Translations under genes and position numbers: made by a program
Shown: positions 1 through 8,406 of the stretch, piece after piece
Position numbering within the stretch: the first letter of the stretch is position 1
How the letters are laid out: the number at the start of each line of letters is the position of its first letter
Notes under the pieces: model-generated
Told to the model about the DNA's origin: nothing
What the model saw: the letters and a program-made list of their open reading frames with translations, nothing else
The model's database searches: none
Assembly: GCF_000373625.1 (NCBI RefSeq)
Contig: NZ_KB891998.1
Coordinates: 332,638 to 396,637 of the forward strand
Origin: Streptomyces sp. LaPpAH-108
GTDB lineage: Bacteria > Actinomycetota > Actinomycetes > Streptomycetales > Streptomycetaceae
Length of the DNA: 64,000 bases
Direction of reading: 5' to 3'

Positions 1-159
1 TTCCTGGGCGACCGGTTGCACACGGACACCGGGGCGCTGGCGTGGGAGGCGGCGGGGCTCGCGGCGATCGTGGCGGGGATCGTGCTGCTCGGGCTGCATC
101 CGGCGATGCCGTGCGGGACCGCTCAGGAGCGGCGGGTGCGGGACCTTCAGCGCAACTGA
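1..159 (+). CDS. C-terminal end of an integral membrane protein (partial)
   Basis: Only the last 52 codons lie in the window; the frame is open from base 1 to the TGA at 157-159. One hydrophobic helix is visible (GLAAIVAGIVLLGLHPAM, about residues 19-36), followed by a short charged tail. The pattern resembles the end of an EamA/DMT-type transporter of Streptomyces, but the fragment is too short for a firm family call. It runs in the same direction as the Nudix gene 34 bp downstream. Confidence 0.55.
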   Translation, partial: FLGDRLHTDTGALAWEAAGLAAIVAGIVLLGLHPAMPCGTAQERRVRDLQRN

Positions 160-193
160 GGTCGGCTCCGGGCGGGGCTGCTTGGATGGCCGT

Positions 194-709
194 ATGAATC
201 CTGCCGACGAGGTTCTCGACATCGTGGACGAGCGGGACCGGGTGGTGGCCCAGGTCCCGCGCGGTGAGGCGTACGACCGGGGGCTGCGCCACCGCTGCGT
301 CTTCATCCAGGCCCGGGACGCGGCCGGGCGGCTCTTCGTCCACCGCCGCACCGCGACCAAGCTGGTCTTTCCCGCGCTGTACGACATGTTCGTCGGCGGG
401 GTGGTGGGCGCGGGCGAGTCCTACGACGAGGCGGCGCTGCGGGAGGCGGAGGAGGAGCTGGGGGTGTCGGGGCTTGACCGGCCGGAGTTCCTGTTCAAGT
501 TCCTCTACGACGACGGGGCCGGGAAGAGCTGGTGGTCGGCGGTGTACGAGGTGCGCTGCGCGCTGCCGGTGGAGCCGCAGGTGGAGGAGGTGCAGTGGTA
601 CGACTTCCTGACCGAGGACGAGGTGGAGCGGCGGCTCGGCGCGTGGGAGTGGGTGCCGGACGGGCTCGCGGCGTACGAGCGGCTGAGGGCGTTCCGGGCG
701 GCGCGGTGA
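194..709 (+). CDS. Nudix hydrolase, YfcD-like
   Basis: A 171-aa cytosolic hydrolase of nucleoside-diphosphate-linked substrates. A complete Nudix box spans about residues 69-91: G-x5-E-x7-REAEEELGV, holding the Mg-binding REx2EE core. The N-terminal pattern (VDERDRVVAQ, then LRHRC) is that of the E. coli YfcD / IPP-isomerase-like Nudix branch; the true substrate cannot be read from sequence. A TTG four codons upstream could extend the protein, but the ATG at 194 gives the usual start just before the conserved region. Confidence 0.85.
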   Translation: MNPADEVLDIVDERDRVVAQVPRGEAYDRGLRHRCVFIQARDAAGRLFVHRRTATKLVFPALYDMFVGGVVGAGESYDEAALREAEEELGVSGLDRPEFLFKFLYDDGAGKSWWSAVYEVRCALPVEPQVEEVQWYDFLTEDEVERRLGAWEWVPDGLAAYERLRAFRAAR

Positions 710-730
710 GGCGCCGGTAGGGTCCTTCGC

Positions 731-1123
731 GTGATCGATTTCGCGCGGAACGTCCACCTCTGGTTCGCCCCCGAGCGGGTACGGGACGAGGGCAGCACCC
801 CCGACTACCGGTTCTCCCTCGCCAACGAGCGCACCTTCCTCGCCTGGCTGCGGACCGCGCTCGCGCTGATCGGCGGCGGCTTCGCGGTGGACCAGTTCCT
901 GCCGCACCTGCGCTGGGCCTGGCGCGCCGGACTCGCACTGGCGCTGCTCGCGGCCGGCGTCCTGTGCGCCCTGCGCGCGGTGAACCACTGGGTCCGCTGC
1001 GAACGCGCGATGCGACGCGGCGAGGACCTGCCGGTGTCCCGCTTCCCGGTACTGCTGAGCCTGGTGATCGCGGTGGTGGCGGTGGCGATGGTCGTGGTGG
1101 TGCTGGCGGGGTGGGCGGGGTGA
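731..1123 (+). CDS. DUF202 (YidH-like) inner membrane protein
   Basis: A 130-aa protein with the DUF202 signature ANERTFLAWLRTALALIG (about residues 32-49) and three predicted membrane helices (about 40-60, 66-84, 105-128). Family members such as E. coli YidH are small inner-membrane proteins of unknown function. GTG start. The stop overlaps the GTG of the next gene (GTGA), so the two are almost certainly translationally coupled. Confidence 0.85.
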   Translation: MIDFARNVHLWFAPERVRDEGSTPDYRFSLANERTFLAWLRTALALIGGGFAVDQFLPHLRWAWRAGLALALLAAGVLCALRAVNHWVRCERAMRRGEDLPVSRFPVLLSLVIAVVAVAMVVVVLAGWAG

Positions 1124-1440
1124 GCATCGCCCAGTCCGGCCGGGACCGGGGGCTCCAGCCGCAGCGGACCCGCCTTGCCTGGCGGCGTACGACACTGGCG
1201 TGCACGGTGGTGGCGGTGCTCGCGCTGCGGGCGGCGCTCCGCGCGGACGAGCCGGTCGCCGCCGCGCTGCTGTGCGCGGTGACCTGCGGACTGTGGCTGG
1301 GCTTCCTCCGCATCGCCCACCACCGCATCCGCGTACTGTCGACGACCGACCGCCCCACCGCACTGACCCCGCGTCACGCGACGGCGGCAGCGGTGTGCGC
1401 GGCGGCGCTGGCGGTGTGCGCGGCGGCACTGCTGGTGTGA
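1120..1440 (+). CDS. second DUF202 (YidG-like) membrane protein
   Basis: A 106-aa protein beginning at a GTG that shares four bases with the stop of the preceding DUF202 gene. It carries a shorter form of the family signature (QPQRTRLAWRRTTLA, about residues 11-25) and three hydrophobic stretches, the last ending at the C-terminus (AAAVCAAALAVCAAALLV). Side-by-side DUF202 genes are a known arrangement (E. coli yidH-yidG), which suggests a heteromeric membrane complex. Function unknown. Confidence 0.8.
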   Translation: MSIAQSGRDRGLQPQRTRLAWRRTTLACTVVAVLALRAALRADEPVAAALLCAVTCGLWLGFLRIAHHRIRVLSTTDRPTALTPRHATAAAVCAAALAVCAAALLV

Positions 1441-1456
1441 GGCAGTGCTCCCGGTC

Positions 1457-2389
1457 CTACTCCCCCGGCACCCTCACCACGATCTTCCCCCGCGCATGGT
1501 GCCCCGCACTCAGCTTCTGGGCTTCTGCCGTCTCCTCCAGGGGGAACACCTTGTCCACGTGGACGGAGACCACGCCTTGGTCGGCGAGTTGGGAGAGCTT
1601 GGTGAGGTCTTCCGCGTCGGGGCGGACGAACCAGTAGCGACCGCCGTATTTGACGACCTCGGGGGAGGCGATGGAGACGAGGCGGCCGTCGGGGGCGAGG
1701 AGGTTGGCGGAGATCTTGAGGGTTTCGCCGCCGATGGTGTCGAAGACCGTGTCGACGCCCTCGGGGGCGATTCCGCGGACGCGTTCGGCCAGGCCCTCGC
1801 CGTAGGAGACGGGTTCGCCGCCGAGGGAGCGTACGTAGGCGTGGTTGCGTTCGCTCGCGGTGCCGATGACGCGGGCGCCGAGGTGGACGCCGAGCTGGAC
1901 GGCCAGTGAGCCGACCCCGCCGGCGGCGGCGTGCACGAGAAGGGTCTCGCCGCGTTTGACCCCGAGGACGGTGACCACGCACTGATAGGCGGTCAGCCCG
2001 GCCAGCGGCAGCCCCGCGGCCTCCTCGAAGGAGAGGGCGGCGGGCTTGGGAGCCAGGGTGCGCACCGGGGCGGCGACGTACTCCGCGAAGGTGCCGAGGG
2101 AGAGGAAGTCCTCGCGGACGTAGCCGATCACCTCGTCCCCCGCCTCGTACTCCGGGGCGGAGGCGCCGGGCCGGACCACGACCCCGCTCATGTCCCAGCC
2201 GGTGATCACGGGGAACACGGTCTCCAGGATCGGGTCGAGGTACCCCTCCCGGCACTTCCAGTCCACCGGGTTGACGGCCGCCGCGCGCACCCGGACCAGC
2301 ACCTGGTCGGGGCCGAGCTTGGGCTCGGGCCGCTCGCCGTACTCCAGCACCTCGGGTCCGCCGTAGCGGCGGTAGCTGATCGCCTTCAT
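1457..2389 (-). CDS. NADP-dependent zinc-less MDR oxidoreductase (quinone reductase-like)
   Basis: A 310-aa medium-chain dehydrogenase/reductase. The GroES-like N-domain starts MKAISYRRYGGPEVLEYGE. The Rossmann nucleotide site AAAGGVGSLAVQLG lies at about residues 153-166. The cysteine and histidine zinc ligands of alcohol dehydrogenases are absent, so it belongs to the QOR / NADPH:alkene reductase branch. It is convergent with the DUF202 pair (17 bp apart) and divergent from the His-rich gene. Substrate unknown. Confidence 0.85.
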   Translation of the reverse strand: MKAISYRRYGGPEVLEYGERPEPKLGPDQVLVRVRAAAVNPVDWKCREGYLDPILETVFPVITGWDMSGVVVRPGASAPEYEAGDEVIGYVREDFLSLGTFAEYVAAPVRTLAPKPAALSFEEAAGLPLAGLTAYQCVVTVLGVKRGETLLVHAAAGGVGSLAVQLGVHLGARVIGTASERNHAYVRSLGGEPVSYGEGLAERVRGIAPEGVDTVFDTIGGETLKISANLLAPDGRLVSIASPEVVKYGGRYWFVRPDAEDLTKLSQLADQGVVSVHVDKVFPLEETAEAQKLSAGHHARGKIVVRVPGE

Positions 2390-2534
2390 GTCCTAGACCT
2401 TCCTGGGTACCCGGACGCCACGCAACCCATATGCCGGGATACGCCCCATTCGCGCGTAGCCTGTCCGTCGTCGCCCCCGACACACCCCGACATCCCCCGA
2501 CATCCCCGATCCCGCCTCCCGAAGGTGAGCCCCC

Positions 2535-2834
2535 ATGACCGACCTTCACCAGGAACACTCCGAGCACGGCGCGCACACCCACGGCCCGGGCTGCGGACAC
2601 TCCGCCGTACCCCACGGCGACCACGTCGACTACGCGCACGACGGCCATCTGCACCGCGCCCACAGCGGCCACTGGGACGAGTGCGAGCCCGCCGGGCACA
2701 TCGCGCACCCCGGCCACGACCATGTGCACCACGAGGAGTGCGGGCACGCGCGCGTGGTGCACAACGACCATGTGGACTATCTGCACGACGGCCACCGGCA
2801 CGCCGAGCACGGGGACCACTACGACGACCACTGA
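2535..2834 (+). CDS. small histidine-rich metal-binding protein
   Basis: A 99-aa soluble protein with 28 histidines and three cysteines and no signal peptide or membrane segment. It contains an internal repeat, DHVDYAHDGH at residues 29-38 and DHVDYLHDGH at 78-87, each followed by further HxH and xxH pairs, and a CGH pair near each half (20-22, 69-71). This composition points to binding of Zn, Ni or Co ions, as storage or buffering. ATG preceded by AAGGTGAGC. I saw no Zur or Nur box upstream. A strong terminator follows. Confidence 0.8.
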   Translation: MTDLHQEHSEHGAHTHGPGCGHSAVPHGDHVDYAHDGHLHRAHSGHWDECEPAGHIAHPGHDHVHHEECGHARVVHNDHVDYLHDGHRHAEHGDHYDDH

Positions 2835-2865
2835 GCCGCCCGCAGACCCCTGGGCCCGCTCAACA

Positions 2866-2904
2866 CCGACGGCCCCTCCGACGCCGCGCCGGAGGGGCCG
2901 TCGG
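2866..2904 (+). terminator. rho-independent-type hairpin after the His-rich gene
   Basis: Perfect 15-bp inverted repeat, arms 2866-2880 (CCGACGGCCCCTCCG) and 2890-2904, 9-nt loop. There is no T-tract, as is common in Streptomyces. It begins 32 bp after the stop of the His-rich gene. Confidence 0.75.
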
Positions 2905-2983
2905 CGTACGACCGCGATCCCGGTCCGTACGGCTGTGGTCCCGGTCACTGATCGGACCGGTTCCGGTGAACACACTGGACGAC

Positions 2984-3001
2984 ATACCGACCGGTCGGCA
3001 T
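2984..3001. promoter_or_regulatory. TetR-type operator before the phosphotransferase-ACAD operon
   Basis: ATACCGACCGGTCGGCAT contains a perfect 12-bp palindrome CCGACCGGTCGG at 2987-2998. It lies 56 bp upstream of the phosphotransferase start. Closely related sequences occur at 6971-6985 (opposite strand) and 23858-23877, both ahead of other catabolic genes. The likely ligand-responsive repressor is the TetR protein encoded at 5377-5979. Confidence 0.6.
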
Positions 3002-3056
3002 CATGAGACGGGTTCCCGTTCGCCCGTTCCTGTTCGTCCGTTCCCAGGAGTGATGT

Positions 3057-4079
3057 ATGAGCGCCGACCACCCGCCCGGACTCGATCCCGACCGGCTGCG
3101 CGCGCTGCTCGACCGTGAGCGGCCCGGTCTGGTGACCGGCCCCCTGACCGGCCGGCTGATCGAGGGCGGACGGTCGAACCTCACCTACGCGGTGTCCGAC
3201 GGCACCTCCAAGTGGGTCGTCCGCCGTCCGCCGCTGGGCCATGTGCTGGCCACCGCGCACGACATGCGCCGCGAGCACCGGGTGATCAGCGCCCTGCACC
3301 CGACCGACGTACCGGTCCCCCGTCCGGTGCTGCTGTGCGAGGACGAGGAGGTGCTCGGGGCTCCGTTCTACGTCATGGAGTACGTCGAGGGCACCCCCTA
3401 CCGCACCGCGGACCAGCTCGCCCCGCTCGGCCCGGAGCGCACCCGGGACGCGGTGCTGTCCCTGGTGGACACCCTGGTCGAGCTGCACGCAGTGGACCCC
3501 GCCGAGGTGGGCCTCGCGGACTTCGGCCGCCCCGAGGGTTTCCTGGACCGTCAACTGCGGCGCTGGGGGAAGCAGTTGGACGCCTCCCGCAACCGCGACC
3601 TCGCGGGCATCGACGAGTTGCACGCGACGCTCGGCCGCTCACTGCCCGACTCCCCCGCCCCGGCGGTCGTGCACGGCGACTACCGCCTGGACAACGTGCT
3701 GATCGGGCAGGACGACCGGATCGAGGCCATCCTCGACTGGGAGATGTCCACGCTCGGTGATCCGCTGACCGACCTGGGCCTGCTGGTGATGTACAGCCAG
3801 CCGCTCGGCATGGCCGACTCCCCCGTCTCGACGACCGCCGAGGCGCCGGGCCACCCGGCCCCGCGCGAGCTGATCGAGCGGTACGCGGCACGCTCCGGAC
3901 GCGACGTCTCGGACGTCAACTGGTACACGGCGTTCGCCTGGTTCAAGCTCGCCGTGATCCTGGAGGGCATCCACTACCGCTACACCCTCGGCCAGACGGT
4001 CGGGCGCGGCTTCGACCGCATCGGGGACCTCGTGCCGGTCTTCATCGACCACGGACTGACGACTCTTCAGGAAGGCTGA
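3057..4079 (+). CDS. phosphotransferase (APH family), acyl-CoA dehydrogenase-linked
   Basis: A 340-aa aminoglycoside-phosphotransferase-fold kinase. The catalytic motif VVHGDYRLDNVLIG lies at about residues 204-217 (H-G-D-x4-N), followed by the metal-binding motif ILDWEMSTLGDP at about 223-234. The tight pairing with the acyl-CoA dehydrogenase 6 bp downstream mirrors the kinase-dehydrogenase fusion of eukaryotic ACAD10/11. In that family the kinase phosphorylates 4-hydroxyacyl-CoAs before elimination, so 4-hydroxy acid or fatty acyl breakdown is the inferred role rather than antibiotic resistance. Confidence 0.85.
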   Translation: MSADHPPGLDPDRLRALLDRERPGLVTGPLTGRLIEGGRSNLTYAVSDGTSKWVVRRPPLGHVLATAHDMRREHRVISALHPTDVPVPRPVLLCEDEEVLGAPFYVMEYVEGTPYRTADQLAPLGPERTRDAVLSLVDTLVELHAVDPAEVGLADFGRPEGFLDRQLRRWGKQLDASRNRDLAGIDELHATLGRSLPDSPAPAVVHGDYRLDNVLIGQDDRIEAILDWEMSTLGDPLTDLGLLVMYSQPLGMADSPVSTTAEAPGHPAPRELIERYAARSGRDVSDVNWYTAFAWFKLAVILEGIHYRYTLGQTVGRGFDRIGDLVPVFIDHGLTTLQEG

Positions 4080-4085
4080 CCGCAC

Positions 4086-5300
4086 ATGGACTTCGCGTTC
4101 GACGCGCGCACCGAGGAGTTGCGCGGCCGTCTCCTCGCCTTCATGGACGAGTACGTGTACCCGGCCGAGCCGGTCGCCGAGGAGCAGCGCGCGCAGCTGG
4201 CCTCGCCGTGGGACACCCCGGCCGTGGTCGAGGAGTTGAAGGCCGAGGCCCGCAGGCAGGGGCTGTGGAACCTGTTCCTGCCCGACGCCGGGTACGGTGC
4301 GGGGCTCACCAACCTGCAGTACGCGCCCCTCGCCGAAATCACCGGCCGTTCCCCGCACTTGGCGCCCACCGCGACCAACTGCGCGGCGCCCGACACCGGG
4401 AACATGGAGGTGCTGGCGCAGTTCGGCACCGAGGCGCAGAAGAAGCAGTGGCTGGAGCCGCTGCTCGCCGGGGAGATCCGCTCGGCGTTCGCGATGACCG
4501 AGCCGGAGGTGGCCTCCTCGGACGCCACCAACATCACCACGCTGATCGAGCGTGACGGCGACGACTACGTCATCACCGGCCGCAAGTGGTACATCTCCGG
4601 GGCGATGAACCCGGACTGCCAGATCTTCATCGTGATGGGCAAGACCGACCCGGACGGCGCCGACATCCGCCGCCAGCAGTCCATGGTGCTGGTCCCGCGC
4701 GACACCCCGGGCCTCACGGTCAAGCGGGCCATGCAGGTCTTCGGGTACGAGGACCACGCGCACGGCGGCCACGCCGAGGTCGTCTTCGACCAGGTGCGCG
4801 TGCCGGTGTCGAACCTGGTCGGCGAGGAGGGCGGCGGCTTCGCCATCGCGCAGGCGCGGCTCGGTCCGGGCCGTATCCACCACTGCATGCGGCTGATCGG
4901 CATGGCCGAGCGGGCGATCGAGCTGATGTGCCGCCGGGCGGTGTCCCGTACGGCCTTCGGCAAGGCGCTGGCCCAGCAGGGTGTGGTCCAGAACTGGATC
5001 GCGGACGCCCGGGTGACGGTCGAGCAGCTGCGGCTGCTGGTGCTGAAGACGGCCTGGCTGATGGACACCGTCGGCAACAAGGGCGCCCACACCGAGATCC
5101 AGGCCATCAAGATCGCCACGCCGCGCGCGGTGGTGGAGATCCTGGACCGCGCGATCCAGCTGCACGGCGCGGGCGGGGTGAGCCAGGACTTCCCGCTGGC
5201 CGAGGTGTACGCGAGCGCGCGCACGCTGATGCTGGCGGACGGGCCCGACGAGGTGCACCAGCGGTCGCTGGCGCGGCGGGAGCTGAAGAAGTACCTGTAA
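4086..5300 (+). CDS. acyl-CoA dehydrogenase, ACAD11-like
   Basis: A 404-aa flavoprotein with N-terminal, middle and C-terminal ACAD domains. The FAD/substrate segment FAMTEPEVASSDATN lies at about residues 136-150. At the usual catalytic-base position, where short- and medium-chain enzymes have YEGT, this protein reads LADGPDEVHQRSLARREL near the C-terminus, the arrangement of the ACAD10/11 group. It starts 6 bp after the phosphotransferase stop, so the two form an operon under the operator at 2984-3001. Confidence 0.88.
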   Translation: MDFAFDARTEELRGRLLAFMDEYVYPAEPVAEEQRAQLASPWDTPAVVEELKAEARRQGLWNLFLPDAGYGAGLTNLQYAPLAEITGRSPHLAPTATNCAAPDTGNMEVLAQFGTEAQKKQWLEPLLAGEIRSAFAMTEPEVASSDATNITTLIERDGDDYVITGRKWYISGAMNPDCQIFIVMGKTDPDGADIRRQQSMVLVPRDTPGLTVKRAMQVFGYEDHAHGGHAEVVFDQVRVPVSNLVGEEGGGFAIAQARLGPGRIHHCMRLIGMAERAIELMCRRAVSRTAFGKALAQQGVVQNWIADARVTVEQLRLLVLKTAWLMDTVGNKGAHTEIQAIKIATPRAVVEILDRAIQLHGAGGVSQDFPLAEVYASARTLMLADGPDEVHQRSLARRELKKYL

Positions 5301-5312
5301 GAGGGGCCTGGG

Positions 5313-5346
5313 GTAAGGGGCGTTCGCCATGGCGGGCGCCCCTTAC
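5313..5346. terminator. bidirectional hairpin between convergent ACAD and TetR genes
   Basis: Inverted repeat GTAAGGGGCG (5313-5322) / CGCCCCTTAC (5337-5346). The 14-nt loop can itself pair in part. It lies between two convergent stops. Confidence 0.65.
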
Positions 5347-5376
5347 TCGTGCCGGGTGAGCCGTGTCCCGTACGCC

Positions 5377-5979
5377 TTACGGCCGCAGCGCGCGCAGCAG
5401 CAGGTCCGCCAGGTGGTCGGCGACCTGCTGCGGGGTCAGCGGGCCCTCCGGGCGGTACCAGGTCGACAGATGGTGGACCGAGCCGAAGTGGTAGTCCACG
5501 ACGAGGTCGGCCGGGGTGGCGGTGGAGAAGACGCCCTCGCGCTGGCCCTCCTCGATGAGGGCGCGGAAGCGTTCGTGGTAGCGGCGGCGCTCGGCGCGGA
5601 CCTGTTTGTTCTTCTCGGGGCTCAGATGGTGCATGGAGCGGAAGAAGATCGCGGCGTCGTCCAGGTTGTCGATGGTGGTGACCACGACGTCGGCGGCGGC
5701 GGCGCGCAGCCGCTTCTCGACCGGCTCGTCCGCGTCCGCGAAGGTGTCCAGGCGTTCCTGCTGGAGGCGCAGTACGCGCGCGTACACCTCGTGCAGGAGG
5801 TCGTCCTTGGAGCCGAAGTAGTGGTAGAGCGCGCCCTTGGTGACGCCGGCGGCCTCCACGATCTCCTGGACCGAGGTGCGGTCGTAGCCCTGCTCGGCGA
5901 AGAGGCGGGTGGCGGCGTCCAGCAGCCGCCGGGGTACGGGCGTGCCGTCCCCGTCCGTGGTCCTGGGCACTGTCGCCAC
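5377..5979 (-). CDS. TetR/AcrR family transcriptional regulator
   Basis: About 200 aa. The N-terminal helix-turn-helix reads SVQEIVEAAGVTKGALYHYF, preceded by the usual LLDAATRLFAEQGYD helix; the C-terminal part is the variable ligand domain. I place the start at the GTG of VATVPRTTDG because GGAAAGG lies just upstream; an ATG at 6060 would add 27 basic residues, and a GTG three codons further in is also possible. Its position between the ACAD operon and the SDR, both with a CATACCGAC-type palindrome upstream, makes it the best candidate to bind those sites, probably released by an acyl-CoA. Confidence 0.82.
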   Translation of the reverse strand: MATVPRTTDGDGTPVPRRLLDAATRLFAEQGYDRTSVQEIVEAAGVTKGALYHYFGSKDDLLHEVYARVLRLQQERLDTFADADEPVEKRLRAAAADVVVTTIDNLDDAAIFFRSMHHLSPEKNKQVRAERRRYHERFRALIEEGQREGVFSTATPADLVVDYHFGSVHHLSTWYRPEGPLTPQQVADHLADLLLRALRP

Positions 5980-6112
5980 CTGCCTTTCCGTCGTCGTCGC
6001 CGACTGTCGTCGTCCTGGTCGCACGCGTGGGACGCGTGTCCCGCCGGAGGATCTTCCCATTACCGGCCCCGGACGGATGCCCCCGGTTCTCCGTGCGGGC
6101 CGGGGCGGGCCG

Positions 6113-6883
6113 TCAGCGGTTCTCCTCCCAGGTCCGCTGGACGCGGTTCATGCCCGCGAGCCAGCGGTCGGGGGCGGCGGCGCGCGCCTGGTAGTAGTCG
6201 GCCACCTCGGGGTGCGGCAGGATCAGGAAGCGGTCCTCGGCGATGCCCTTGAGGAGCGCGTCCGCGACCGCCTCCGGTTCGATGGCGGTGGGCTGGAGCA
6301 CCAGGTCGCCCGCGCTGCCGGTGGCGGCGAGCATGTCGGTGCGCACGCCCTGCGGGCAGATCGCGTGGACCTGGACGCCCCGGTGGCGGTAGGTGAGCGA
6401 CAGCCACTCCGCGAAGGCGAGCGCGCCGTGCTTGGTGACGCTGTAGGAGGGGGCGCCGATCATGGTGAGCAGTCCGGCGGCGGAGACGGTGGAGACGAAC
6501 CGCCCGCTGCCACGCTCCAGCCACTCGGGCAGCAGCGCGTGGGCGGCGCGGACATGGGCCATCACGTTGACGTCCCAGGAGGTCTGCCAGGAGCGCTCGT
6601 CCAGCGGTCCTTCGGGCAGGGCGTCCTCGAAGGCGACGCCCGCGTTGGCGCAGTAGACGTCGATGGTGCCGCCGAGGGCGTCGCGCGCCTCCTCGACGAC
6701 GGCGGAGGCGTCCCCGGGGACGGCGATCGCGCCGATCTCCTCGGCCACCGCCTTGGCCTTGTCCGCGTCCAGGTCGTTGACGGCCACCCGGGCGCCCTCG
6801 GCGGCGAACCGGCGGGCCAGCGCGGCCCCGATCCCTCCGCCCGCCCCGGTGACGACGACTGCGGCATCCCGCACAGCTTCCAC
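6113..6883 (-). CDS. short-chain dehydrogenase/reductase (SDR)
   Basis: A 256-aa classical SDR. The cofactor motif TGAGGGIG is near residue 11, NAG near 83, and the catalytic triad includes SAAGLL (Ser) and YSVTK (Tyr, Lys) about 55 and 68 residues later. NAD(P)-dependent alcohol/ketone interconversion is expected. The GTG at 6883 has GGGAG 7 bp ahead and gives the usual short lead before the Rossmann fold; a longer in-frame ATG at 6961 would overlap the operator region. It is probably controlled from the TetR-type site at 6971-6985. Confidence 0.83.
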   Translation of the reverse strand: MEAVRDAAVVVTGAGGGIGAALARRFAAEGARVAVNDLDADKAKAVAEEIGAIAVPGDASAVVEEARDALGGTIDVYCANAGVAFEDALPEGPLDERSWQTSWDVNVMAHVRAAHALLPEWLERGSGRFVSTVSAAGLLTMIGAPSYSVTKHGALAFAEWLSLTYRHRGVQVHAICPQGVRTDMLAATGSAGDLVLQPTAIEPEAVADALLKGIAEDRFLILPHPEVADYYQARAAAPDRWLAGMNRVQRTWEENR

Positions 6884-6970
6884 CCTCGGTCTCCCTCGAC
6901 ACGCGACACGGCTCGACATGGCTCGACACGGCTCGGCGCGGGCCCGTCTCCGGCGCCCCACGCGCCAGAC

Positions 6971-6985
6971 TAACCAGTCGGTATG
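6971..6985 (-). promoter_or_regulatory. TetR-type operator before the SDR
   Basis: On the minus strand this reads CATACCGACTGGTTA. It shares CATACCGACYGGTY with the sites at 2984 and 23858, with weaker symmetry in the right half. It lies about 90 bp upstream of the SDR start and 130 bp upstream of the divergent NamZ-like gene, so it could affect both. Confidence 0.5.
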
Positions 6986-7113
6986 CCCGGTGGAAGGGAA
7001 AACACGGACGGCCGCGGTCCGGCTCGTTCCCTGGGCCGCGCTCCCGCGCTAACGTCCCCGGGGCCACGGCACCCGTACGTCCGCTCGTCCGCCGCGATCA
7101 CGGAGGTCACCGC

Positions 7114-8355
7114 ATGACGCTGTCCAGACGGAGCCTGCTCACCACCACCGCCACGGCCACGGTCGCCGGGGCGGTTCCCGTTCCGGCGTCGACGGCCGGG
7201 GACGCGGGCGGGCTGCGCACGGGGTTCGAGCGGCTGGTCGCCGAGGGATACGCGCCGCTGGCGGGCCGCAAGGTGGGGATCGTCACCAACCCGACCGGGA
7301 TCACCCGCGACGTCCGGCACATCGTGGACGTGATGCACGCCGACCCGCGCGTGCGCCTCACCGCGGTCTTCGGGCCCGAGCACGGGTTCCGGGGCACCGC
7401 GCAGGCGGGCGGCTCCGAGGGCCGCTACGACGACCCGGCGACCGGACTTCCGGTCTACGACACGTACTTGAAGAGCGGCGCCGCTCTGGCCGAGGTGTTC
7501 ACCGCGTCCGGGGTGGACACGGTCGTCTTCGACATCCAGGACGTGGGCGCCCGCTTCTACACGTACATCTGGACGCTGTACGACTGCATGGAGGCCGCCG
7601 CGCTCGCGGGCAAGCGGTTCATGGTCCTGGACCGCCCCAACCCGGTGACCGGCCGTTCCGCCCAAGGTCCGGTGCTGCGCCAGGAGTTCGCGAGTTTCGT
7701 CGGACGGCGCCCGATCGCGCAGGCGCACGGGATGACGGCGGCCGAGCTGGCGCTGCTGTTCAACGGGGAGTTCCTGGACAGGCCCGTACCGCTGGAGACG
7801 GTGCGGATGACGGGGTGGCGGCGCTCGATGTGGTACGACGCGTGCGGGCTGCCCTGGGTGCCGCCGAGCCCCAACATGCCTACTCCGGAGACCGCGTTGG
7901 TGTACTCCGGCACCTGTGTGTTCGAGGGCACGAACCTGTCGGAGGGGCGCGGCACCACCCGGCCCTTCGAACTCCTCGGCGCGGAGGGCATCGACGGCCG
8001 CTGGGCCGAGGCGGCGAACCGACTCCGGCTGCCCGGCGTGCGGTTCAGGGAGGCGTACTTCGCGCCCACCTTCTCCAAGTTCGAGGGCAAAACGGTGGGC
8101 GGGGTGCAGCTCCATGTGCACGACCGGTCGGCCTACGACCCGGTGCGCACCGGGATCGGGCTGCTGGTGACGGCGCGGCGGGTGTGGAAGGACTTCGCCT
8201 GGCGGCCGGACAACTGGATCGACAAGCTGACCGGTTCGGACCGGGTGCGCACGATGATCGACGCGGGCGCCGGGACGGACGAGGTGACCGCCGCGTGGCA
8301 GCCGGAGCTGGCGCGGTTCCGGAAGACGCGCGGGACGTATCTGCTCTACCGCTGA
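7114..8355 (+). CDS. Tat-exported DUF1343 protein, NamZ-like exo-beta-N-acetylmuramidase
   Basis: A 413-aa secreted protein. The N-terminus has a twin-arginine signal (LSRRSLLTTTAT) and a hydrophobic core ending about residue 29. The mature part is a full-length DUF1343 domain: KVGIVTNPTGITRD, GPEHGFRG, VFDIQDVGARFYTY, LDRPNP and WVPPSPNMPTPETALVY are family hallmarks. The Bacillus subtilis member YbbC/NamZ removes MurNAc from the non-reducing ends of peptidoglycan fragments, so cell-wall turnover outside the membrane is the inferred role. The start follows GATCACGGAGGTCACCGC, a good ribosome site. Confidence 0.85.
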   Translation: MTLSRRSLLTTTATATVAGAVPVPASTAGDAGGLRTGFERLVAEGYAPLAGRKVGIVTNPTGITRDVRHIVDVMHADPRVRLTAVFGPEHGFRGTAQAGGSEGRYDDPATGLPVYDTYLKSGAALAEVFTASGVDTVVFDIQDVGARFYTYIWTLYDCMEAAALAGKRFMVLDRPNPVTGRSAQGPVLRQEFASFVGRRPIAQAHGMTAAELALLFNGEFLDRPVPLETVRMTGWRRSMWYDACGLPWVPPSPNMPTPETALVYSGTCVFEGTNLSEGRGTTRPFELLGAEGIDGRWAEAANRLRLPGVRFREAYFAPTFSKFEGKTVGGVQLHVHDRSAYDPVRTGIGLLVTARRVWKDFAWRPDNWIDKLTGSDRVRTMIDAGAGTDEVTAAWQPELARFRKTRGTYLLYR

Positions 8356-8359
8356 GCGA

Positions 8360-8400
8360 CGGCCTCCAAGTCACCTGGTGGAGCGGTGACTTGGAGGCCG
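8360..8400. terminator. bidirectional hairpin between NamZ-like and acylase genes
   Basis: Perfect 15-bp stem: CGGCCTCCAAGTCAC (8360-8374) pairs with 8386-8400; 11-nt loop. It sits 5 bp after one stop and 7 bp before the convergent one. Confidence 0.8.
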
Positions 8401-8406
8401 CAGGCG

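Noticed and set aside
1374..3623. 749-codon open frame on the minus strand overlapping four plus/minus genes
   Set aside because: Shadow of high-GC coding DNA; the real genes in other frames have motifs and ribosome sites, this one has neither.
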